A DNA stretch of 64,000 bases from NCBI GenBank assembly GCA_045595845.1, contig JAZOBF010000019.1, forward strand, positions 6,758 to 70,757, in the 5' to 3' direction. The DNA comes from RGIG3009 sp045595845. GTDB lineage: Bacteria > Bacillota > Clostridia > Oscillospirales > Acutalibacteraceae. The notes below the pieces were generated by a model that had not been told where the DNA came from, made no database searches, and saw only the letters and a program-made list of their open reading frames with translations. Each line of letters begins with the position of its first letter. The stretch's first letter is position 1. This document shows, piece by piece, positions 44,169 through 53,427 of the stretch. Position numbers and translations under genes: made by a program.

Positions 44169-44966
44169 ATGGAAAGTGTGCGACTGGACGGACTGGTCAA
44201 AGAGCAGTTGGGTGTATCATCCGAAGAGGCACTCGGTCTTATCATGGCGGGACGCATCTGGATAGGTCATGTGCCGGCTGACAAGCCCGGTATGATCGTA
44301 CCCGCGAGCACCGTGATCACACTCATAGAAAAACCGAAAAAGTATGCCAGCCGTTCCGGATACAAGCTGGCAAAAGCGCTACAAGTCTTCACACCGACTG
44401 TCGATGGAAAAGTTGCTTGTGACATCGGGGCCAGTAATGGTGGATTTACCGATTGTTTGTTGCAAAACGGTGCAAAGCATGTTTACTCCGTTGATGTGGC
44501 ATACGGTATTCTGGCATGGGAACTGCGCAACGATGAACGCGTAACGGTATTTGAACGCACCAACGCGCGTCACTTGACGGCGGAACAGCTCGGCAGCACA
44601 TGCGACTTGGTCACGGCAGATGTATCGTTCATTTCATTAAGTAAAATATTTCCTGCCATGCGCCGTGTGCTCATTTCCGACGGTATTGCCATCACGCTGA
44701 TTAAACCGCAATTTGAGGCAGAACGCCGTCAGTTGGGGAAAAACGGGGTGCTCAAAGATCCCGCCGACCTACCGCCATTGCTCAATCGTTTATTGGATGC
44801 AGCCGCGGAAAACGGATTGTATGTCAAGGGGTTGACGGTATCCCCCATTCACGGAACCAACGGAAATGTCGAGTACTTGGCCTATTTTGAAAGCGATACA
44901 CCGCTTTCCGATGCCATGCGGCAACAATTGATTGAACATGCATTATCGGAAACACCCGATGACTGA
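44169..44966 (+). CDS. Second TlyA-like S4/FtsJ methyltransferase
   Basis: The 265-residue protein has an S4-like N-terminal domain (1-60), SRSGYKLAKAL (catalytic-type Lys near 75), the SAM loop DIGASNGGFTDCLLQNGAK near 94, TADVSFIS near 153 and LIKPQFEAERRQLGKNG near 180. It shares its layout with the tlyA gene at 3050-3886 but the two sequences are clearly diverged. rRNA 2'-O-methylation at a different site is an inference only. Confidence 0.85.
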   Translation: MESVRLDGLVKEQLGVSSEEALGLIMAGRIWIGHVPADKPGMIVPASTVITLIEKPKKYASRSGYKLAKALQVFTPTVDGKVACDIGASNGGFTDCLLQNGAKHVYSVDVAYGILAWELRNDERVTVFERTNARHLTAEQLGSTCDLVTADVSFISLSKIFPAMRRVLISDGIAITLIKPQFEAERRQLGKNGVLKDPADLPPLLNRLLDAAAENGLYVKGLTVSPIHGTNGNVEYLAYFESDTPLSDAMRQQLIEHALSETPDD

Positions 44967-44974
44967 GGATTGCC

Positions 44975-45934
44975 ATGAAACGAGTATTTCTTTTGATAGC
45001 AGTGCTGTGCTTGTCGCTGACCGGCTGTGTGGGCAGTAAACCGTCTTCCCCCTCTCTGCCCGACACAACAACTTTTACAACATCTACCGTCGTCACCACT
45101 ACGCAGACTACCGCAACAACGACCACAACCCTAACCACCGTGGGAGGTTCACTCAGTGTCACCACCACACAGCCGAATTCCCCTGACGGCTTTACACTCA
45201 CAGACGAACAAGTCGCGTCACTGGATGCGTTGATTGCCTCGTATGAAGGAACATTGGCAGTAGGATATTACGATATCACCTCCGGCTATCAGTATACCTA
45301 TAACGGTACATTCAGTTTTCCGGCGGCCAGCGTTATTAAAGCTCCGTTTTGTCGCTATGTGTTGGGCATGGCAGAGCAAAAGAAACTGGATTTGTCTGCA
45401 ACGATAACATATACCGAAGATATGCATGTCGGCGGTACAGGTACGATTAAAGATGCCGAGTTCGGAACGGTGTATACCCAAGAGGAACTCATCAAACTGG
45501 CCATTCGCAAAAGTGATAACATCGCCTTTAAAATGTTACGACAGGTGTATCCTCCGACAGGCTTTAAACAGTATGCCAAAGCCATCGGTATCACGGATAT
45601 CACGGGCATTAAAAATGTCAGTAGCAGTAACATCACTGCCGTGAACGCAGTAACCTATATGAAAGATATTTATACATACATTACCGGTGATAACCAATAC
45701 GGAAAAATCTTGGAAAGCCACATGCGAAATACGATTAATCCCATGATCCGATCGAAATACCCCGTCGTGCGCAAGTACGGTTGGATGGAGGGGGCGTATC
45801 ACGATATGGCCATCATCAAAGCACCCCGCCCGTACATTCTGGTCATACTGTCGGATCACGATGCGGGCTCCGATGAGGATGAGGAAATGTTCCGCGTGAT
45901 TTCGCAAGCGGTCGAAGCGGTATCCGGAAATTAA
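44975..45934 (+). CDS. Serine hydrolase lipoprotein (beta-lactamase/PBP-like)
   Basis: The 319-residue protein starts with a lipoprotein signal whose lipobox is LTGC (Cys about 18). A Thr-rich linker follows (about 30-65). The catalytic domain has SVIK as the SxxK motif (about 113-116), KSDNIA as the SDN motif, and KYG where KTG is expected (about 268). This matches class A beta-lactamase-like domains of Firmicutes, probably peptidoglycan-related and not drug resistance. A Glu166 equivalent is not obvious. Confidence 0.8.
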   Translation: MKRVFLLIAVLCLSLTGCVGSKPSSPSLPDTTTFTTSTVVTTTQTTATTTTTLTTVGGSLSVTTTQPNSPDGFTLTDEQVASLDALIASYEGTLAVGYYDITSGYQYTYNGTFSFPAASVIKAPFCRYVLGMAEQKKLDLSATITYTEDMHVGGTGTIKDAEFGTVYTQEELIKLAIRKSDNIAFKMLRQVYPPTGFKQYAKAIGITDITGIKNVSSSNITAVNAVTYMKDIYTYITGDNQYGKILESHMRNTINPMIRSKYPVVRKYGWMEGAYHDMAIIKAPRPYILVILSDHDAGSDEDEEMFRVISQAVEAVSGN

Positions 45935-45940
45935 ATACAT

Positions 45941-45979
45941 AAAAACGCGGTGAAAGGCAAAAGCTTTCACCGCGTTTTT
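45941..45979. terminator. Convergent terminator
   Basis: AAAAACGCGGTGAAAG/CTTTCACCGCGTTTTT, a 16-bp stem with a 7-nt loop, lies between converging genes and can serve both strands. Confidence 0.88.
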
Positions 45980-45981
45980 AT

Positions 45982-47553
45982 CTATAATGTTTTGATCAGT
46001 TCCACCGCGCAACGAATACCGTCCACGGCAGCAGAGGTGATCCCGCCGGCATAACCGGCACCCTCGCCGCAAGGGTATAAGCCCCGAACAGCGGATTGGC
46101 AAGTATCGTCACGCAGTATACGAACAGGCGAGGAGCTACGCGCCTCCACCCCCGTTAATACGGCATCATAGCGATCAAAACCGCTGATTTGTTTGCCGAA
46201 ACGCGGCAATGCCTGCTTTAAAGCGGCAGACACAAACGGCGGTAAACACCCTCGCAGATCACACAACGTCGTCCCCGGACGGTAGGAAGGTCGAACCTCT
46301 CCGATGGCGGCACCGACAGTATCGGTCAAAAAATCACCGACCAACTGAATTGGCGCGCGGTAATCCCCACCGCCAAGTACAAACGCCGCTTGTTCCATCT
46401 GTCGTTGCAACGAAACGCCCGCAAGCGGTGACTCAGTCGGCAGATCGTCGGGCGTCACATTCACCAGTAAGGCACTATTGGAATTTTCTGCATTTCGGGC
46501 GAACTCGCTCATGCCGTTGATACACACGCCGCCCTCCTCCGACGCCGCCGCAACCACCACGCCGCCCGGACACATACAAAACGAATACACACTCCTGCCG
46601 TCTTCCAAATGGCAAGCAAGTTTATAATCCGCCGCACCGAGTGCCGGATGTTCGGCAAAATTGCCGTATTGACTGCGATCAATCATCTTGCGAGGATGCT
46701 CAATACGCACTCCCACCGCAAACGGTTTTTTCTCCATGGGAATACCGCGATTATACAGCATGGTAAAAGTATCCCGCGCACTGTGCCCGACAGCAAGAAT
46801 GAGGTGCGTACACGCGATTTCCTCGCACTCGTTTACGGTAACACCGCGCAACACATCGTTTTCGATACACAAATCGGTTACCGTCGCGCCAAAGCGAACC
46901 TCCCCGCCAAGTGCGACAATACGCTCTCGCAAGCCACGCGCCACCGTACACAGCTTATCAGTGCCGACATGAGGCTTTGCTTGCCACAAGATTTCCTCCG
47001 GAGCACCTGCCGCCACCAATTCTTCCAGCACATAACGGATGCGAGGATCTTTAATGCCGGTATTCAGTTTGCCGTCGGAAAACGTGCCGGCTCCGCCTTC
47101 GCCGAATTGAACATTGGAGCCGGGATCCAGCACACCGGTACGGTGAAACAACTCCACTGTTTGGCGGCGTTTTTCCACTGATTCGCCACGTTCCAACAAA
47201 AGCGGTTGCAGGCCCGCGCGCGCTAAGATAAGCGCTGCAAACAATCCCGCCGGACCGCTGCCTACCACCATGGGACGGTAGGACGGCGTAGGAACATTTG
47301 AAATATCTAAAACTGTCGGCAATAACGGCGTAACATACGGCAAGGATACATACGCCGCTTCGTCATGGGCAACAGACACCGCCGCCGTAATTTCAAAACG
47401 AACGGTATCTTTACGACGCGCGTCCACCGAACGCTTATACAAACGGCAATCCGTAATGGCTTTTGTCGCAACCTTTAATTTTCGGGCGACAGCTCGACGC
47501 AAGTCCTCATCCGTATACGACAGCGGCATTTGGATGCCGCTCACCTTGATCAT
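45982..47553 (-). CDS. FAD-dependent oxidoreductase (YhfW/GltD-like family)
   Basis: The 523-residue protein has an N-terminal small alpha/beta domain (1-80), then the dinucleotide motif VVGSGPAGLFAALILARAG (about 95), LERGESVEKR, a segment GEGGAGTFSDGKLNTGI (about 150), and the C-terminal FAD motif GLYPCGEGAGYAGGITSAAVDG. Family members are annotated as NAD(P)/FAD-dependent oxidoreductases of unknown substrate. The start at 47553 overlaps the preceding gene by 4 bp (ATGA). Confidence 0.85.
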   Translation of the reverse strand: MIKVSGIQMPLSYTDEDLRRAVARKLKVATKAITDCRLYKRSVDARRKDTVRFEITAAVSVAHDEAAYVSLPYVTPLLPTVLDISNVPTPSYRPMVVGSGPAGLFAALILARAGLQPLLLERGESVEKRRQTVELFHRTGVLDPGSNVQFGEGGAGTFSDGKLNTGIKDPRIRYVLEELVAAGAPEEILWQAKPHVGTDKLCTVARGLRERIVALGGEVRFGATVTDLCIENDVLRGVTVNECEEIACTHLILAVGHSARDTFTMLYNRGIPMEKKPFAVGVRIEHPRKMIDRSQYGNFAEHPALGAADYKLACHLEDGRSVYSFCMCPGGVVVAAASEEGGVCINGMSEFARNAENSNSALLVNVTPDDLPTESPLAGVSLQRQMEQAAFVLGGGDYRAPIQLVGDFLTDTVGAAIGEVRPSYRPGTTLCDLRGCLPPFVSAALKQALPRFGKQISGFDRYDAVLTGVEARSSSPVRILRDDTCQSAVRGLYPCGEGAGYAGGITSAAVDGIRCAVELIKTL

Positions 47554-48761
47554 TTGCTCACCGCCCGTGCTGCCGCATAGGCGGATGCCCATGCCCATTG
47601 CAAATTATATCCGCCGCAATCGCCGTCTATATCCAGCATCTCACCAATCAAATACAAATTGGGTATCAGACGAGACTGCATGGTGTTGGGATCAATATCG
47701 CCGATGTCGATTCCGCCTGCGGTGACTTGCGCCCCGCCAAAGCCCTGCGTTCCGATAACCTTGACCGTAAACCGTTTGATGGTCGCCGCCAAACGGCGGT
47801 AATCCGATACCATATCAGAAAGCGAAAACCCCGCCGCACGACACACCGTTTGACCAATACGTTTGTGCAACAGACCGGTCAAAAAATCCTCCGCCGTGCG
47901 CGCGGGACGAGAACCGAGATGCGCTATAAGATCCTCTTCCGAAAAAGCGGGAAGTAGGTCGATAATCGCTTCCATCGTACCGTTTTTACGACGTTCCCAA
48001 TCCCCGACAGCACGCGAAATCTGCATGACGGCCGGACCGGAAATACCGTATTCGGTAAACAGAAGCTCACCGACAGTACTGCACAATGTTTCGCCGTTCA
48101 GTATGAAAGACACGGCTGCATCAGTGCGCAGTCCTTTCATTGCTTTAACAAAGGTTGTATCGGTCTTAACCTGCACGATAGAAGGAAACAGCGGTGTTTT
48201 GCGGTGACCGAGCGCGGTTGCCAGTGCGTACCCTTCTGCCGATCCGCCAAGCGCAGGTGCGGCGGCACCACCGGTCGCCACTATGACATGGCGGGCATAC
48301 ATGGTACTCTCCGCCGTCAAAACGGCAAAACCGCCGTTCTCGGGACGAATCGCCGTAACCGCCGCACCGCATTGCTCCCTCACACCTAAAGCGTTCATTT
48401 CTAAGCGCAAGCAGTCCAACACCGCAGCAGCCTGCTCACATAAGGGGTATTCTCTCCCCTCTTCACGCGAAGAACAAACGATACCGAGTGATTCAAAAAA
48501 ATCAACACACGCCTGTGGCGGAAATGCGCTTAATGCAGGTTCAGCAAACAAGGCATTTGCACCGTGATAGTGCGACACATCGGCTCGGCGATTGGTAATA
48601 TTGCAGGTACCGTTGCCGGTAGCCAGCAGTTTCTTGCCGACGCGCGGTGCTTTTTCCAGCAACAACACCTTTTCACCACCCAAAATACGCGCACAAAACA
48701 CCGCCGCCGCGAGTCCGCTCGCGCCGCCCCCGATAATCACGGTATGCCACTGTTTCGCCAT
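47550..48761 (-). CDS. HI0933-family flavoprotein
   Basis: The 403-residue protein has the FAD motif VIIGGGASGLAAAVFCAR (about 10), LLEKAPRVGKKLLATGNGTCNITNRR (about 38-63, the family hallmark), and a C-terminal YNLQWAWASAYAAARA. The HI0933 (YhiN-like) family is of uncertain function. The two flavoprotein genes form one transcription unit. Confidence 0.9.
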   Translation of the reverse strand: MAKQWHTVIIGGGASGLAAAVFCARILGGEKVLLLEKAPRVGKKLLATGNGTCNITNRRADVSHYHGANALFAEPALSAFPPQACVDFFESLGIVCSSREEGREYPLCEQAAAVLDCLRLEMNALGVREQCGAAVTAIRPENGGFAVLTAESTMYARHVIVATGGAAAPALGGSAEGYALATALGHRKTPLFPSIVQVKTDTTFVKAMKGLRTDAAVSFILNGETLCSTVGELLFTEYGISGPAVMQISRAVGDWERRKNGTMEAIIDLLPAFSEEDLIAHLGSRPARTAEDFLTGLLHKRIGQTVCRAAGFSLSDMVSDYRRLAATIKRFTVKVIGTQGFGGAQVTAGGIDIGDIDPNTMQSRLIPNLYLIGEMLDIDGDCGGYNLQWAWASAYAAARAVSK

Positions 48762-48842
48762 CCTGTGTCACCTCGGTTTTTCTTCTTAGTATATCGGTTT
48801 TTAAACGCGCCGTCAAGTTTACATATTCCGTCAAGTTTTTTC

Positions 48843-48871
48843 TTGACAAAGCAGTAGAATAAGCGTATACT
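48843..48871 (+). promoter_or_regulatory. Promoter of the GlmU-like/glmM unit
   Basis: TTGACA (48843-48848), 17-bp spacer and TATACT (48866-48871) precede an untranslated leader of about 95 nt. A small stem TTTTGTCTC/GGACACAAAA lies just downstream. Confidence 0.8.
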
Positions 48872-48973
48872 ACAAATGGTTTTGTCTCTTCGGACACAAA
48901 ATTTATACTTTCGGTTTTGCACTCACTACACTCCTTGTGTCGGTGCACACTATTGAGGATAGGAGGTTTTTTT

Positions 48974-49642
48974 ATGGTCTATATTAATGAACTGTTTGAT
49001 CTGTCAAAAAGCATTGCGGGTGGATACCTGTCACAGTATACCCATCCGTGGGAGGCTTTGCCGCATATCGGTGAACACATCCTGCAATTAGCCAAAACCC
49101 TGCCAACGGAATTGTTTGAGCAACGCGGTGAAAATATTTGGGTTGCCAAATCCGCGAAAATCTATCCGAATACCACGATTTTAGGGCCGTGTATCATTGA
49201 CGAGGCCGCCGAAATACGACCGGGGGCCTTTATCCGCGGAAATGCATTGGTTGGTAAACACGCGGTGGTCGGTAATTCCACCGAACTAAAAAATGTCATT
49301 TTATTCGATTATGTGCAAGTGCCGCATTATAATTATGTCGGGGATTCCGTGTTGGGATATCGTGCGCACATGGGCGCCGGGGCGATAACCTCCAATGTCA
49401 AGAGTGACAAGTCGCTCGTCATCATCCGAAACGGAAGCGGAGCCAGTGCAGCAACCGGACTCAAAAAGTGTGGTGCGATGCTCGGCGATTATGTGGAGGT
49501 TGGGTGTAACAGCGTTCTGAATCCCGGCACGGTCATCGGCAGAAATTCACAAGTTTATCCCCTCTCTTCGGTGCGGGGCGTAATCCCCGAGGGGCACATC
49601 TATAAACACGCACACGACATTGTGCAGAAACGGAGCGATTGA
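48974..49642 (+). CDS. Left-handed beta-helix sugar-nucleotide transferase (GlmU C-domain-like)
   Basis: The 222-residue protein has an N-terminal helical part (1-55) and a hexapeptide-repeat left-handed beta-helix (from about 60: AKIYPNTTILGPCIIDEAAEIRPGAFIRGNALVG). HMGAGAITSNVKSDKS resembles the acetyltransferase site of GlmU, but the uridylyltransferase domain is absent. Placement before glmM suggests a role in UDP-GlcNAc supply. The start at 48974 has AGGAGG; the longer ORF does not. Confidence 0.82.
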   Translation: MVYINELFDLSKSIAGGYLSQYTHPWEALPHIGEHILQLAKTLPTELFEQRGENIWVAKSAKIYPNTTILGPCIIDEAAEIRPGAFIRGNALVGKHAVVGNSTELKNVILFDYVQVPHYNYVGDSVLGYRAHMGAGAITSNVKSDKSLVIIRNGSGASAATGLKKCGAMLGDYVEVGCNSVLNPGTVIGRNSQVYPLSSVRGVIPEGHIYKHAHDIVQKRSD

Positions 49643-49644
49643 AT

Positions 49645-50994
49645 ATGGGACGATTATTCGGAACAGACGGCGTGCGCGGTATTGCCAACACGGAACTGAC
49701 CTGTGAGTTGGCATACGGCATCGGCAAAGCGGCGGCTCTGGTGTTGGCGAGAGACGGTCGCCGTCAACCCGTTTTTCTCATTGGAACCGATACGCGCGCT
49801 TCTTCGGATATGCTGGATGCAGCTCTTACATCCGGTCTTTGCGCGGTGGGTGCAGATGTTATCCGTCTCGGCGTGATTCCCACGCCCGCCGTGGCATATT
49901 TGGTCGGCAAATACAAAGCGGATGCGGGAATTATGATTTCGGCATCACATAATCCGGCCGAATACAACGGCATTAAAATTTTCTCGGGTGACGGGTATAA
50001 ACTGCCGGATGCCCTGGAAGAAGAAATCGAACAGATAATTTTAGATGGCAACTATGTTTTCCCCGCCCCCATCGGTGGTAACATTGGGCGGGTGACCGTT
50101 GCCACAAATGCTGTCAAAGATTATATCGACCATTTGAAAAGTACCGTTTTATACGCGCCCGATAACATGAAGATTGCGGTGGACTGTGCCAACGGCGCAT
50201 CCTCCGTCACGGCAGAACGCTTATTCCGTGAGCTGCGCACCGATGTCCACATTCTTCACAACCAACCGGACGGTGTCAACATCAATCGCGATTGCGGTTC
50301 TACACATTTGGAATCTCTGTCCCGTTATGTGGTCGAAAACGGTTTAGAGCTCGGAATCGCATTCGACGGAGATGCCGACCGTTGCCTGTGTGTGGATGAA
50401 AACGGCAACGAGGTTGACGGCGATCAGATCATGGCAATCTGTGCCTTGGATATGAAAGAACGCGGTAAACTCGCGGGTGATACGGTGGTAGGTACCATCA
50501 TGACGAATTTCGGGTTTACTAAATTTTGCAAGGACAATGACCTACAGTTTATTGCTACTAAGGTCGGTGACCGTTATGTGTTGGAAGAACTGTTGATGGG
50601 CGATTTTTCGTTCGGTGGTGAGCAGTCGGGACATATTATTTTCCGTGATTTTTGCACCACGGGTGACGGTCAGTTGACTGCCATTCAATTGTTATCATAC
50701 CTCAAGCGAAGCGGTGCTAAGTTATCCGAATTGACCACCGTTATGAAAAAATACCCGCAACTGAGTATCAATCTCAAGGTGTCCGCGGAAGGGAAACTTC
50801 AGTTTTACACCAATAATGCAATCAAAAAATCAATGGCTGATGCCAAAAAAGCGTTGGAGGGGGTCGGTCGCATCGTCGTGCGCCCGTCAGGAACTGAACC
50901 TCTCATCCGCGTGATGGCCGAAGGTGACGATCCCATCCTTGTAAAAGAACAAGCAGAAGCTATCGCGGCAGTCATAAAAGAACAACTTCAATAA
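49645..50994 (+). CDS. glmM: Phosphoglucosamine mutase
   Basis: GlmM converts glucosamine-6-phosphate to glucosamine-1-phosphate for peptidoglycan precursors. The 449-residue protein starts MGRLFGTDGVRGIANTEL, has the phosphoserine site ISASHNPAEYNGIK (about 96-109), metal site AFDGDADRC near 240, sugar loop GGEQSGHI near 325 and the phosphate-binding RPSGTEPLIRVMAEG at the end. The ATG at 49645 has GGAGCG at normal distance; a TTG six bases earlier is less likely. Confidence 0.95.
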   Translation: MGRLFGTDGVRGIANTELTCELAYGIGKAAALVLARDGRRQPVFLIGTDTRASSDMLDAALTSGLCAVGADVIRLGVIPTPAVAYLVGKYKADAGIMISASHNPAEYNGIKIFSGDGYKLPDALEEEIEQIILDGNYVFPAPIGGNIGRVTVATNAVKDYIDHLKSTVLYAPDNMKIAVDCANGASSVTAERLFRELRTDVHILHNQPDGVNINRDCGSTHLESLSRYVVENGLELGIAFDGDADRCLCVDENGNEVDGDQIMAICALDMKERGKLAGDTVVGTIMTNFGFTKFCKDNDLQFIATKVGDRYVLEELLMGDFSFGGEQSGHIIFRDFCTTGDGQLTAIQLLSYLKRSGAKLSELTTVMKKYPQLSINLKVSAEGKLQFYTNNAIKKSMADAKKALEGVGRIVVRPSGTEPLIRVMAEGDDPILVKEQAEAIAAVIKEQLQ

Positions 50995-50997
50995 CAA

Positions 50998-51020
50998 AAC
51001 GCCTCCCGTCGGGAGGCGTT
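50998..51020. terminator. Convergent terminator
   Basis: AACGCCTCCC/GGGAGGCGTT with a 3-nt loop has A- and T-runs on both sides, between glmM and the minus-strand U32 gene. Confidence 0.85.
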
Positions 51021-51022
51021 TT

Positions 51023-53041
51023 TTATAATATGCCGCGCTTATAAAGACCGCGCGTGAAGTCAGCGGGCGGTTTACCGCCGTTTCGGTACTGATCCAGCAC
51101 GCGCGATACCCGCGCAGGTGCTTCATCCGTAAAATGCAGATACAAAAACTCGTGCGTGGGAAGTGCGGACAGCATATCCGCCAGATACAGCGGCACGGCA
51201 TTTAGCAGTTCACTGCACTCACCCGCGCAACGCACCGGAAACTCCGTGCCGCGCCGATCGGTAAGCGTACTGCCGCCGCCACAGGACAGACAACCGACCG
51301 CCGCCGACACGGGACACGCACGAAGCAACATAAGCGGTTGCCTACCATAGGCAAAGATACCGATGCACCCTTTCCCTTCCGCGAATCGCATTTGCGGAAA
51401 GGTGAGTTCAAAGGAGAGAATAGCCGCTTGAGCGCCGTCCTCTGCCAGGGCGGATAAGGATTCCGCATTCAAAATATGTAGAAAAGTGCCCGCAACAGGT
51501 GCAAGGCCGGCGGCTTTGGCAAGGGGAATTGCACCAACGGTGTTGCACAACGCAAACGAGGCACCGTCTGCTCGGGCGCGTTCCAGTTGCTTTTGTACCA
51601 CCACTTCTCGGCCAAACAGACCACGCGGAATTTCTACGCCCCAATACGGAACGCAGGGACGCTTGCCCAACGGCACAATCCAAGCATCCGCCTCTCCCCT
51701 AATCTGATCCAGCGATTCCACGCGCGCCACTAAACCGCTGAGCAAGCCGTGTGATAACGCAACCGCCGGCGGCGGCTTATGCACGAACGAAACGGGGGTT
51801 GCTTGGGAACGACGATTTAACAATTCTTCTAATACACCGCGGCGTAACGCATTAACCGCCGACAACGGTACGGCAACGGGTTGTGCCGTAGCGGTAGCCA
51901 AAAACGGCGTGCCGCCCGTCTTTTGCAATTGTGCAACCAATCGGTCGGTATCTAAGAAGTTATCCAATTGAGGGGCTTGCGTGTCGGTAAGCGTGACGGT
52001 ATGTCCGTCTTGGTCGGTCGCTGTCAAGGTCAACGGATCGGCCGTTAAAGTCAAGGAAACCAAAACAGATTGCCGTTCACGGTTGTACAGATGTGCCAGA
52101 CGATTGAGCACTGCCGGAGGAGCGATATCTTCTATACGGCGTTTGCCGAATAGTGTCTCATCACGCACACCCGTAAAATAGCCATCGGTGAAGCCCGTAC
52201 GGGAAAACACGGCACGCAAATCATCCAGTATTTGCGTATCCGGTTTTTTACCGTCTAACAGATCGCGTAACACGGCGGTCGCGGCGGCAACATATTCGGG
52301 CCGCTTCATACGCCCTTCGATTTTAAGGGATGTTACGCCCATATTCACCAATTCGGGAATATGTCCGTACAGAGAATTATCTTTTAAGCTCAACACTGCT
52401 TCGTCTGCATCGGGACGGTGTCCGACCGCAAACGGTAAACGGCACGGTTGTGCGCACAAACCGCGATTGCCGCTTCTGCTTCCCAACATGGCGGATAATT
52501 CACACTGACCGGAAACCGACATGCACAGTGCGCCATGTACAAACACTTCCAATTCACAACCGAGACCGGTACAAGCGGCAATCTCGGATTGACTCATTTC
52601 GCGAGCAAGCACCACACGGCTGAAACCCAAATCACGCAGTTGGCGCACGCCCTCAGGGGTGTGGCAGGTCATTTGTGTGGAGGCGTGTAACGGCATATCA
52701 GGGGCACACGCCCGAATGTACCGTGCAAGGCCACGGTCCTGTAAAATCAAGGCATCCGCACCGCAGGCGCAAGCTACCTCGGCAACTTTCAGAGCCTCCG
52801 CGATTTCTCGATCCAACACCAAGGTGTTGAGGGTTACATACACTTTCACACCACGGGCATGACAAAAAGCCACCGCCTCTTGGAGCGAGGGGGTGGCGTC
52901 GGCATTATCTTGCAGGGAAAAATTTTGAGCATGACGACGAGCGTTAAACGAACCGACACCCAAATACACCGCGTCCGCACCGGCACGAACGGCAGCGACC
53001 ATTGCATCCCATGATCCGGCAGGGGCTAACAGTTCCGCCAT
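51023..53041 (-). CDS. Peptidase U32 family protein
   Basis: The 672-residue protein has the U32 domain at the N-terminus (ELLAPAGSWDAMVAAVRAGADAVYLG) with the family signature ELEVFVHGALCMSVSGQCELSAMLGSRSGNRGLCAQPCRLPF (about 168-210) and a C-terminal DUF3656-like collagenase domain. Relatives such as RlhA and TrhP hydroxylate RNA, so a protease role should not be assumed. Its ATG shares one base with the zapA stop (TGATG). Confidence 0.9.
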   Translation of the reverse strand: MAELLAPAGSWDAMVAAVRAGADAVYLGVGSFNARRHAQNFSLQDNADATPSLQEAVAFCHARGVKVYVTLNTLVLDREIAEALKVAEVACACGADALILQDRGLARYIRACAPDMPLHASTQMTCHTPEGVRQLRDLGFSRVVLAREMSQSEIAACTGLGCELEVFVHGALCMSVSGQCELSAMLGSRSGNRGLCAQPCRLPFAVGHRPDADEAVLSLKDNSLYGHIPELVNMGVTSLKIEGRMKRPEYVAAATAVLRDLLDGKKPDTQILDDLRAVFSRTGFTDGYFTGVRDETLFGKRRIEDIAPPAVLNRLAHLYNRERQSVLVSLTLTADPLTLTATDQDGHTVTLTDTQAPQLDNFLDTDRLVAQLQKTGGTPFLATATAQPVAVPLSAVNALRRGVLEELLNRRSQATPVSFVHKPPPAVALSHGLLSGLVARVESLDQIRGEADAWIVPLGKRPCVPYWGVEIPRGLFGREVVVQKQLERARADGASFALCNTVGAIPLAKAAGLAPVAGTFLHILNAESLSALAEDGAQAAILSFELTFPQMRFAEGKGCIGIFAYGRQPLMLLRACPVSAAVGCLSCGGGSTLTDRRGTEFPVRCAGECSELLNAVPLYLADMLSALPTHEFLYLHFTDEAPARVSRVLDQYRNGGKPPADFTRGLYKRGIL

Positions 53042-53343
53042 CAGGAGTATAACCGACGAAGCGCTTCCATTTCGGCACGCAACGCTTTGTTTTCTTCCAG
53101 ATATCGGGTTACCTGTGTGCGCAGATGATCCGCAGACTGTTCCGCCTTGTGAACTTGATCGGCATTGTTAATCGCGGTCAACACCGCCGCCATATTCATG
53201 GACATACGGGGATTGTCTTCCATGAGTTGCCGAATTTCACGGTCGACCTGTCCGCCGAGTTTTTGCATATACTCGACGGATTCATCTGAGGATAACATGA
53301 AATCCGTTCCGCAAATCGTCAATTTAACGCGGTTGCGTGACAT
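53041..53343 (-). CDS. zapA: Cell division protein ZapA
   Basis: ZapA bundles FtsZ filaments. The 100-residue protein has the N-terminal KLTICGTDFMLSSDESVEYMQKLGGQVDREI and a C-terminal coiled coil (about 65-100). I place the start at 53343 with GGAGG 8 nt upstream. A promoter lies at 53375-53403. Confidence 0.9.
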   Translation of the reverse strand: MSRNRVKLTICGTDFMLSSDESVEYMQKLGGQVDREIRQLMEDNPRMSMNMAAVLTAINNADQVHKAEQSADHLRTQVTRYLEENKALRAEMEALRRLYS

Positions 53344-53374
53344 GAGCATTCCTCCCTGTGCTTCCACTACTATC

Positions 53375-53403
53375 ACTATACCACAAGCAAACCGTACACG
53401 CAA
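53375..53403 (-). promoter_or_regulatory. zapA promoter
   Basis: On the minus strand TTGCGT (53403-53398), 17-bp spacer and TATAGT (53380-53375) lie 32 bp before zapA, between it and the spoVAD fragment. Confidence 0.7.
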
Positions 53404-53427
53404 CGGTTTTCTCTGCTTTTTTCTCGT

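Noticed and set aside
48872..48973. Riboswitch (for example glmS-type) in the leader of the GlmU-like/glmM unit
   Set aside because: Only a small hairpin is visible and no known riboswitch core is recognisable in about 95 nt.
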